Source: Pegea sp. RAD2-039
Lineage: Eukaryota > Chordata > Thaliacea > Salpida > Salpidae
Assembly: GCA_034620365.1 (NCBI GenBank)
Contig: JAQGEQ010000390.1
Coordinates: 1-64,000, forward strand
Length of the DNA: 64,000 bases
Direction: 5' to 3'
A model generated the notes under the pieces. That model saw only the letters and a program-made list of their open reading frames with translations, was not told where the DNA came from and did no database searches. The position numbers and the translations under genes are program-made. Below, one piece after another: positions 1 to 9,900 of this stretch (position 1 is the stretch's first letter; every line of letters begins with the position of its first letter).

Positions 1-1700
1 TTCTAAGAGACCCAAATTTGTCTCTCTATCTTCTAAAAGACCCAAACTTGTCTCCCTATCTTCTAAAAGACACAAACTTGCCTCCTTATCTTCTAAAAGA
101 CCCAAATTTGTCTCCCTATCTTCTAAAAGACTCAAATGTGTCTCCCTATCTTCTAAAAGACCCAAACTTGTCTCCCTATCTTCTAAAAGACACAAACTTG
201 CCTCCTTATCTTCTAAAAGACCCAAATATGTCTCCCTATCTTCAAAAAGTCCCAAATTTGTCTCCCTATCTTCTAAAAGACCCAAATTTGTCTCTCTATC
301 TTCTAAAAGACCCAAATTTGTCTCCCTATCTTCTAAAAGACCCAAATTTGTCTCCCTATCTTCTAAAAGACCCAAATTTGTCTCCCTATCTTCTAAAAGA
401 CCCAAATGTGTCTCCCTATCTTCTAAAAGACCCAAATGTGTCTCCCTATCTTCTAAAAGACACAAACTTGTCTCCCTATCTTCTAAAAGACCCAAATATG
501 TCTCCCTATCTTCAAAAAGTCCCAAATTTGTCTCCCTATCTTCTAAAAGACCCAAATTTGTCTCCCTATCTTCTTCTAAAAGACCCAAATTTGTCTCCCT
601 ATCTTCTAAAAGACCCAAATTTGTCTCCCTATCTTCTAAAAGACCCAAATGTGTCTCCCTATCTTCTAAAAGACCCAAATGTGTCTCCCTATCTTCTAAA
701 AGACTCAAATGTGTCTCCTTATCTTCTAAAAGATCCAAATTTGTCTCTTTATCTTCTAAGAGACCCAAATTTGTCTCTCTATCTTCTAAAAGACCCAAAC
801 TTGTCTCCCTATCTTCTAAAAGACACAAACTTGCCTCCTTATCTTCTAAAAGACCCAAATGTGTCTCCCTATCTTCTAAAAGACTCAAATGTGTCTCTCT
901 ATCTTCTAAAAGACCCAAATTTGTCTCCCTATCTTCTAAAAGACTCAAATGTGTCTCCCTATCTTCTAAAAGACCCAAACTTGTCTCTCTATCTTCAAAA
1001 AGACCCAAATGTGTCTCCCTATCTTCTAAAAGACCCAAATTTGTCTCCCTATCTTCTAAAAGACACAAACTTGCCTCCTTATCTTCTAAAAGACCCAAAC
1101 TTGTCTCCCTATCTTCTAAAAGACACAAACTTGCCTCCTTATCTTCTAAAAGATCCAAATTTGTCTCTTTATCTTCTAAGAGACCCAAATATGTCTCTCT
1201 ATCTTCTAAAAGACCCAAACTTGTCTCCCTATCTTCTAAAAGACCCAAATTTCTCTCCCTATCTTCTAAAAGACCCAAATGTGTCTCCCTATCTTCTAAA
1301 AGATCCAAACTTGTCTCTCTATCTTCTAAAAGATCCAAACTTGCCTTCTTATCTTCTAAAAGACCCAAATTTGTCTCTTTATCTTCTAAAATACCCAATT
1401 TTGTCTCCCTATCTTCTAAAAGACCCAAATTTGTCTCCCTATCTTCTAAAAGACCCAAATTTGTCTCCCTATCTTCTAAAAGATCCAAATTTGTCTCCCT
1501 GTCTTCTAAAAGACCCAAATGTGTCTCCCTATCTTCTATAAGACCCAAATATGACTTCCCTACCTTCAAAAAGTCCCAAATTTGTCTCCCTATCTTCTAA
1601 AAGATCCAAATTTGTCTCCCTATCTTCTAAAAGACCCAAATTTGTCTCCATATCTTCTAAAAGACCCAAATTTGTCTCTCTATCTTCTAAAAGACCCAAA
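1..1700. repeat. 30-bp minisatellite array, about 56 copies
   Basis: A head-to-tail array of a 30-bp unit (consensus on + begins ttctaaaagacccaaatttg and ends tctccctatc) fills the left edge and continues beyond it. Unit length divides by three, so the consensus is open in one + frame (10-residue unit SPYLLKDPNL) and also in a - frame (unit DRETNLGLLE). Variants recur in blocks, for example units with cacaaacttgcctcctt and pairs with aaatatg followed by ttcaaaaagtccc, which suggests internal duplication of several units at a time. One copy near 548-578 carries an extra in-frame ttc. At about 1539 a single A-to-T change makes a TAA stop in the + frame, yet the array continues for about 160 bp more before unique sequence that leads into a splice acceptor. 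I read it as intronic or upstream satellite of the coiled-coil gene, not a proven coding region. Confidence 0.93.
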
Positions 1701-1832
1701 CTCATCTGATCTTCATCACCAAATCATATGAAGTTGCCAGCTTCTCATTCTGATCTTTTAACGACTGAGAGTCCCACCTAGTGATGACTTTTGAAGTCTT
1801 ACTCATCAGCTAACCAGCAAATCTTCCTTCAG

Positions 1833-4800
1833 CTCAAAAATGAATCAGAAAACGACAAGAACTCGATGTTTGTGTCTCACAAGCAAATCGAAAAGTTAAA
1901 GAAGGAGGTAGAGTCGAATCTGGTCGAGATAAAAGGCCTTCGAGATGAATTAAATGAAACCAAGTTAGCAGAAGACAACAAGAATCGTTGTCAAGACATC
2001 GTGTTGAAGAATCTCGAAGAAATGGTGACGTCATCACGCCTTATAAGGAGTTGTTGTTGATGATTTGTTTGTAGGCTTCAAATGATGGCAAGAAAGTGAA
2101 GATATTAGAAGCAGAATTAAGAGGATGTAAAAAAGAGCTCTCAAAATACATCTTAGAGATCAATAGGATGCAAGAGACCTTCGAAAAGAACCTCCAGTTG
2201 AAGAACGAGGAGGTAAAGACACAAAGATGTCTCGGATGTTGCTGATCTTCATCTTACAGATCTTTAAACTTGAATCAGAGCTCAAGATGACTTCTAGTAG
2301 TCTCGTTGAAGAAGCTGATCAAGTTGCGAGGTTGGAAAACGCTCTTCAGGAGCGGCAGGAGTTAATCCAAGGATTAAATCAGAAGATCGCGTCAGCAGAA
2401 GATCAGAAGTCGAATTTGGAGATGGAAGTTGGTCGCTAGGTGGCGGTAGTGAGCTGAGATGATTTAAAGATTTTCAGGTATCAACTGAAAGAGAGAAGAG
2501 AGGATTGGATTCAGAGCAGATCCGGATGTTGATGAATGATGTCCGTGAGAAGTCGGATCGATATGATCGGGATATGATCTCAAAAGATGCAGAGATCAGC
2601 AGTTTGAAGAGACAACTCAGGTTTTGATTGGATGAAAAAATTGAAGATCTCTGATTTGTGTCTTTAGGAAGTTGGAGGAAGAGATGGATGAGAAGATTAA
2701 AGATCAGGAGATGAGAGATAAAGAGTTGAATGATGTAAAGATGCAAGAAGAAGAAGAGAAGATGAAGATCTCAGGGATTGAATTTGAGAAGATTGAGATG
2801 AAACGGAAATTGGATTTTAAAATCGAAGAAGGTCTTTAGATGAAGATCACTAAAAGATCAGATCTTCATCTTTTTAATCCTCAGTCAGCAAACTTGAAGA
2901 TCAACTGAAAGACACAAAACGGAAGATGAGGAGTTTCGAATCACAAAAAAATGAAGATGAATGTTTCAACATCCAACTTGAATCCCAGATCAAAGTAAGA
3001 TCAGTGACGTCATCAGCCTAGTGACGTCATCAGCTCGCTAACCACGTGACTACTGATAGAATTTGAAACGAGAGATAGAAAAGCTGAAGGAGATGTTGAC
3101 GGAGTCGAAGGAACAAGTAGAAATGAAAGAAGAGGATTTGAAGATGTTAAAAAGTGATGTTGAGTAAGTTTACAAGGTTTAAACAAACACGCCGCCCCCC
3201 CTAGACACCCCCCAGACCTCCTAGACCTCCTCAAACACCCCCCAGACCTCCTAGACACCCCCCAGACCTCCTCAAATACCGCCTTTCATGTCTTCTGCTT
3301 ATAAACTCGCCACCACCAAATCATATCTTCATTTTCCAACAGATCACTCCAAAATCAGTTGAAGTTAAAGAAGAAAGAAGTTTACGAGAAGTCTTCACAG
3401 CTGGAAGAGCAACAATATCAATTATCACTTCGTAATCAGCAAGTAAATCTTCATCATCATCATCATCAACTCTTTCATCTTCATCTTCAGGTCCAACAAC
3501 TAACTGTTGAAATTGATCTTTATAAGAATCAAACTGATGACGTCGTCAGTGTATTACGTCATCAACTCGCGAAGTCTCAACAAGAAGTCTCGAATCGCAA
3601 CCGACAAGTGAGTCTCTTCTTTTATTGATCCTCATCTTCATCTGTGTCTTTAAAAGATTGTAAGATTGGATGAGGAGCTTTTAAAGATTAAAGAAGATGC
3701 AGATAAGATGAGGAAAGAGTTAGAGAAGAGATACGAGAACATTGATCTCTTGAAGAGCGATTACAAAGAACGCGGAGCTCAAATTGATGCGGCAAAAAAG
3801 GTTTTTTCACCACTAGAGGGCCATTAAATAACATAAAGTGATTTAGATGGTGGACAAACTGAAATCGGACCAATTAGAGGTGGTTGCGGACCGCAACAAA
3901 CTGTCCAAGATGTTAGCGATTAGTCGCGAACGCGAAACAAATTCTCAACATCGCGTCACGGTAAGTGATGACGTCATCGACGCTATTATGACGTATGTTT
4001 GTTCAGCAATGTCAGAAGGAGTTAGAGACTCTCTACAACGAGTTGGATGAGTTAAAGATCGCTTCGGAGGAAGTCGGGAGCTGCGCAGAAGAAAAGGTGA
4101 CGTCATAAGCGCTTTTCTTCGACGACGACGAATAAGCGAGCGACTTGCTGGGGTGTTTCATGTCACTAATGATCAGATTTCGTCATCAGTAACATGAATA
4201 CGTCCTTGCAAGTCGGGAGCACTACCACCGCCCCCTAAATCTTCCTCGTCCTCATCTTGTGTCTTTACTTCAGGAAGAACAGATCATTTGTTTGAGAGCA
4301 AAAGTAAAAAGTCTTGAGAAACAGCGGGTTGTCTTGGAAACCAAATTTAATGAAGAATATTTGAAGATGCAGAGAGATAGTCAGACACAAAATCTTCTTC
4401 ATCAACAAGAAGTTGGTGCCCCAAACGCCCCATTTTATCAGCTAACTTCTTTTTGATAGATTGAAAAGTTGATGAAACGAAATAGTCAACTAATTTGTAG
4501 AGCTGCTGGTGGCGGTGGTGGAAAAGAAATTAATGAAAATGAAGAATTGAGATCAGCGCTAAATGCGAAGAGTTTAGAATCTTCAAAATTAAATAAATTG
4601 ATTCATCTAAAGGTGCCCTTGTTCGCCCCCTTAATCCTATTTCAACGTCTCGTATCTACAGAACGCGGAGATATCTCGATTACAACTGGAGTTATCTGAT
4701 GACAGCTCACAAAACGTCTCTAGACGAAGAAGAAGAACGCCTCAAAAAGGTACAAAGTCTCCAATTTCCAACGCTGCATCTTCATCACCTCTTTTCTAGC

Positions 4801-5306
4801 TCCTCAGAGCAACTTAAAAACTCTCAACCAATCAGCTGCTGATATCTCAGATGATACTTTCGAAGATTTACTTGTTTCAGATCGGTACTAATCTCGTGTA
4901 TCATCTAAAATTTCTCTCAATTCATCTTCTTCAGATATAATTCTATTCAAATCAGGAAATCTACATCACCAGGATCAAAAAGGAGCCTATTCACAACTTC
5001 ATCTCCTATCAAAGACTCTTTACTAAGTGAAGGAGACACAGAGACCTCTTTATATGAGAGGTATGATTGTTTTCAAAGATTATCACTTTAATGTGTTTTC
5101 TTGTAGGATTTTTACTTCTAAATATGATAAAGAAGACAGTTTTCAATCCTCATCTAGTCTAGAAAGGTAAGATCAAGTGATGGGGATCTTTTATTAAATG
5201 ATTTTATTGTTTTAGGTTTAACGATTTACAACAAAAAGCAGTTAGTAGTGAAACCAGAAGAACTCTGACTGGAAATAGAATTGAAAAGTTGAAAGTTTCT
5301 AATTAG
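1833..5306 (+). CDS. Long coiled-coil protein, 3' part (19 exons, 774 residues seen)
   Basis: Exons, all with GT-AG borders and matching phases: 1833-2024, 2075-2212, 2260-2427, 2478-2620, 2668-2831, 2885-2994, 3060-3163, 3343-3442, 3491-3607, 3657-3800, 3847-3960, 4007-4096, 4274-4411, 4460-4612, 4662-4749, 4800-4884, 4935-5060, 5107-5166 and 5216-5306 (stop TAG). Most of the product is Lys/Glu/Leu-rich heptad sequence typical of a rod. The last ~130 residues are Ser/Thr-rich and probably not coiled, with clusters such as SRRRRTPQK and FQSSSSLER that could be phosphorylated. A Gly run (RAAGGGGGK) interrupts the rod in the exon at 4460. Most introns are 46-53 nt; two are about 178 nt. The start codon is not visible: the first exon seen begins at an acceptor just after the minisatellite. 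Composition alone fits a centrosomal, ciliary or cytoskeletal scaffold, but no family was recognised. Confidence 0.85.
3191..3275. repeat. C-rich intronic tandem repeat
   Basis: Inside one of the few longer introns of the coiled-coil gene (3164-3342). Copies of a roughly 20-bp unit of the type caccccccagacctcctaga give four separate runs of six or more C on the + strand. The surrounding DNA is AT-rich. The - strand could fold as a G-quadruplex. The intron may be about 130 nt longer than its neighbours because of this expansion. Confidence 0.8.
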
Positions 5307-6689
5307 TTTTCAATCCACTGTAATTTAAAAATCTTTTTGTATTGTTCTGTTGTTGATCAAAGTCAAAATGCTTCTAAAAAATACAAAAAAAAAATTAATC
5401 TGACAAATAATTGAAGAAATAGCTGAATAATCAGATTTTCAATTCTTTAAAACAATAAAACCATAGAAATCTGTTTCAAATATTTAGTTCAGATATTTTT
5501 CAAACTTCCTGTATTTCAAAACTTTATCATTTTACATGTAAGCTACTAAAAGATGTTTTTTTTTATGAGTCAACATACTTTTAAAGTTGTTCAAGATATC
5601 CTTTCATTTCCTTAACATTTCCAAACCAACAAGAAAAAGTTTGAAAGTTTAAAAATAAATTTTCAAATATCGGAAACTCAAGGTTCTATTACCAACAGGA
5701 AATTTAAGCTTAAAATTTCTGAATCTAAAACTATTTTCTCATCTACAATATGTTGTAACAACTACAATATGTTGAAAGAGTATTTCCAAAACTTTAACTG
5801 ATCAATAAACGTTTCGAATTCTTACAACTTAAATATAAAAATACTAAATTTCAAAGTTTTAGAAAAAGATTTTTTGAAGATAGACAAATATTTGATTTGA
5901 AAAAATTACAAATAATTTGGAAAAGAGTTTATCATGTTTTATATCTATTACATGAAACTGAGATATTTACTTAAAAAAACGTTACAGTAGGTTGCAGAGA
6001 TAGTTTTACAGTTGGACCTTAAAATCAACAGTTTGTAAAAATCAAATTTTTTATCATTATTATGACAAAATTAATTAAATGTAACTTCAGTTTTTATTAA
6101 GAAAGTTCTTTAATTATATCAGTAAGTAATCCGTTTTGTCATTTTCACTTAAATGCTTGATGACTGATTTTACAAATTCGAGAAAATTCAAAATATTAAT
6201 TTCATAAATATTATAATTTAAACTTTTTTACTTTTCGTTACTTTTCAAACTAATTAAAAATAAAGACACAAAATTAAAATAATATTTACAATAAAATAAA
6301 TAATCAGTTTTAGAAAAATAATTTTTATTTCTGAATAAATTTCGGAAACATTTTGATAATTTTTCAAGAAAATATTTTCTTTATTAAAAAAAATTATAAA
6401 TAAATTTGGAAAATTCGAGAAAAGTTTTTTGACTTTTCTGTGTCATAAAACACGAAATATACAAAAAAATAACAAAATTTTTCTGTTAGAGGAAATATTA
6501 TACTTTCATAACATTATGGCTTTCAAAATAAATGTAAAATTTGAATATTGATTTATTGCTAAACGCCAAAAAAGAATCTTTAAATAAAAGATAAAAACAA
6601 GAAAACAAAACTTTGAAAAATTGCACATTTTAAAGCTTTTTTGCATAATTACTTTCATATTAAGATTATAACTTCATTATTTAAAAGAA
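5307..6689. other. Intergenic AT-rich stretch
   Basis: Low-complexity A/T-rich DNA after the coiled-coil gene's stop codon. It presumably holds that gene's 3' UTR; an ataaaa-type hexamer lies near 5455. No open frame with coding character, no RNA gene and no repeat array was seen. Confidence 0.6.
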
Positions 6690-6953
6690 TTAAACAGTTA
6701 ATAGGTTTTGCTGAGATGTAGATGGTGCAGTAATTGATTGATCATCAACAACTATTTGATCATTTAAAAAGTTTAACTTTGTTGAAGTTTTATTAATATA
6801 AGTACTGAAGCCAGCACAAAACAAAATGATAATTACAACAATCAAAATTACAAAAAGAGGTGTGTAGTTGATTAACTCAGCAAGTTTATGTTCAGTTTGA
6901 GATAGATTTGAAAATGAAGTCATGTTGGTGGTTTTCTTTTCAAATATTTCCAT
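6690..6953 (-). CDS. Possible small single-pass membrane protein (87 residues)
   Basis: A single open frame with a true ATG in good context (aagATGG). The N-terminal part is hydrophilic and carries three N-glycosylation sequons (NMT, NLS, NYT). Residues ~31-52 form one strongly hydrophobic helix (LFVILIVVIIILFCAGFSTY). The remainder is a polar tail ending TSQQNLLTV. With sequons before the helix, an N-out orientation is likely. No acceptor or donor is needed and no family was recognised. Chance is possible in DNA this AT-rich, because T-rich codons readily give hydrophobic stretches. The ATG context, sequon distribution and polar flanks favour a real gene modestly. Confidence 0.4.
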   Translation of the reverse strand: MEIFEKKTTNMTSFSNLSQTEHKLAELINYTPLFVILIVVIIILFCAGFSTYINKTSTKLNFLNDQIVVDDQSITAPSTSQQNLLTV

Positions 6954-9900
6954 CTTATTTTCTTCTAAATTTTTCTATTAATAAAATCAAATTTTTTTCA
7001 ATTATTCCAGTTTCTTTGTGCTTTCTGTTAAAGATTAAATAAGTTTAAATGGAATAACAAATAGTTTCTAGGTTAAAGGTGAAAAAATAAATACTCGGAA
7101 TTCAAGTATATATAATTAAGTTCCTTAAAATTGCCATAAAAAGTTAAAAACAAAAGCTTTAAAGTTGTTTTCAAATATTTTTATTCTATTATAGTTATTA
7201 TTAATAATTATTATTGATAAAAATAATTATTAATTTTTTTATAGAATTAAAAATAATTTTTTTAAAATATAAAAATCGTAATTTTAGATTAAAACATATT
7301 TTTGTTTTATTAAAACAAATTGTTAATAAAACTACAAAAAAAAAACTTTGAACAAATAGCTGTTTACTAAGAAAATGGTTTTCTAGAAATTAACAAAATC
7401 TACCTTTTCACTAAAAGGAAGTGTTTCAAGAAATATCAATGTTTAGTCAGTAAGGAGAAATAGATTTGAGATTACTACGTAATTTGTGGAAAACAAAACT
7501 GATATTGTTGGGTAAATTTCATTCATATAATTCTTTATGCAAATGAGCAAGTTAATAAATAAAAAATATTTTAGCAAATCTTTTAAATTTTGACAAATTT
7601 TGATACTCTGCAGTAAATTAGTAGTAAAAATATCTCTAAACCGGAAATATTACACGAAGATTTCTCAGAATACTTATTTGTTTGTTGTGATAAAGCATTT
7701 TACTGGTAGAAAAGTTGAAAAAAACAAAGTTAATAGAAAATATAATTGATTTAAATTGTAAATTAATAAACTAAATATGATTCAAAATCAAATTTTATTT
7801 ATTCCAAACTAATTTTTTGTATTTTGTATTTCAGGAAATCATATAATTGTACATTGGGTATTTTATAAGCAGTTTAAACTTGAATAATTGGACTTTTTAT
7901 AAGTACAAGTTCATATAATGTAGAACTTTTTACATTAGGTAATTAACATCGCAAATTTCTGTTTGGAAATTGAAAAAAAAAACTTTTTATTATAAATTAT
8001 TCATATTAAAATATTTAAAAAATGTTTTTTATATCGATCCAAATATTAGCAACAAGCTTTGTTTGTTTTAAACATTTAGTTTAAAAAAATTGAATAAAAT
8101 TTAAGATTTAAAAACGTAAGTTTGATTTTAAAAAGATTTTTTTAATAATTTATCAGAAAAACTTAAATAGTTTTGAAATAAAACAACTACTAGTAGATAT
8201 TTCAACTGACAATCAAAATTTCTTTAATAAATCTGTTTCTGATTTACAAATATATCAACTTATTACTTTTAAAATTATTACTTTTTAAACAAAAGTTTGA
8301 AAATTTACTCAAAACAAAAATGATAAAATTTGTTATTAAAACCAAATTATAAATATTTCTAAATATCAAAACTTTGTTTTAAACTTTATATTGAAGTCAT
8401 TAAAAATTAAATTAAACTTCAAAAACACAAAATAATCAAAAAATGAAGTTTGAAAACCGAAAAAATTCTCAATAAATAGAAATTAAACTAAATTTTAATA
8501 CTCTACATTTAACCTATTAGTAAAATAACTAACTTTTTAACTAACAAACTGTATTAGCTGCAGTTTAGTGAATTGAGTAATTACTATTTTGTTCGAGAAG
8601 TTCTTTTTAGCTTTCATCTCAATATTTAAGTTTTACCAACGCAAGTCAGAAACGTGACGTCATCGTTACCTTCTAGTTGGTTACTCACTAGCGCCACTAG
8701 TGACAGAAAAATATAGTTTTTTGATAATTGTAAAAATAACAAATGGAAAGGTGTTTTTAAGATGCTAATGGACATTTATCAGTGAAATTTACTTTTAATT
8801 TCTTAGTTTTTAATTAAAACTTTTATATTTTTTGTTTTTTAATTTCAATTTAAACTTTTTAATATGTCTTCTGATTCCTTTTTTAATTTAAATACTTTTT
8901 TTTTTGGTGCTACTGATAAAACTTTTAATTTTAATTTGAAACGGAAATTGCATAATTTTTTGTGTTTAATAAAATCACGAATTTAATTAAATATCAATTT
9001 GATATCCAAGTATAAAAAATATGAATTTTTTAAAAGTAATTTTTATTAAATAATTTTAATTTCTTAAAAATGATATTTTTAAAATTTTTGTTAATAAACT
9101 GAATAATAAGCTTCAGTTTGCTTGTTATGTTTGTTAATGAAAGCAACATTAAAAATTCAAACTTTTAAGTGACTTGCAAACACATTTCAACATTTTTCTT
9201 TAAATTAAAACCACATTAAAACTCTTTTATAAAATGCCAGCTTGAACAAATTCTACTTTTGAAATTTATATATTTGATAAAAGTAAATAAAAGTTATTAA
9301 TAACTTATTTGTATTTTTAAGACTGTGAAGATGTTGACAAGATTTGTTTATAAACAAAATATTCCTGAGATTTGTCGAGAACTTTTACAATTTCTGTGAA
9401 ATCAAAGTTTAATCATTTATAAATATTTGATTTTCAAACATGAAAGTATCTCCAGGATATAAAGTTGTTCAAACAAAACGAAAAAAATTAAATTAATTAC
9501 AAATTCTAAATATAATTAACTAGAAAAAAAAATACCAAAAAAGTACAATTAATAATAAGTACACCTTAAAAATTTCCTGGTAATTACTTGTTTAAGTTTG
9601 ATGAGTGTTTAAACAAATTTTAGATCATGACTTTAGTTAATTTTAATATTTAACTTTCAATAAATGGTTCTCAAATTAAATCTGTACAATTATGACAGAA
9701 GGTAATAATACTTGGGAAGTTTTCAAACAAATACTAATATGAATACATTACTAGTTGACTACATATTAGTAAATACTTAGAAACAAATTTCTAGAAGCTT
9801 AGTTGAGTTTACAGACAGCTTATCTAGGTTTAGTTTGGTATTACTTTAGATAAAAAACTATTTTAACGCTTGACGTTTTTGCCTAAATAATTTTACATTG

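Noticed and set aside
18..1541. 507-codon + frame encoding 10-residue repeats
   Set aside because: It lies wholly in the minisatellite, begins with a non-ATG codon, ends by one substitution inside the array, and the opposite strand is also open. Kept as a repeat, not as a gene.
3191..3275. CRISPR-like short repeat
   Set aside because: No unique spacers and a eukaryotic intron context; it is a simple tandem repeat.
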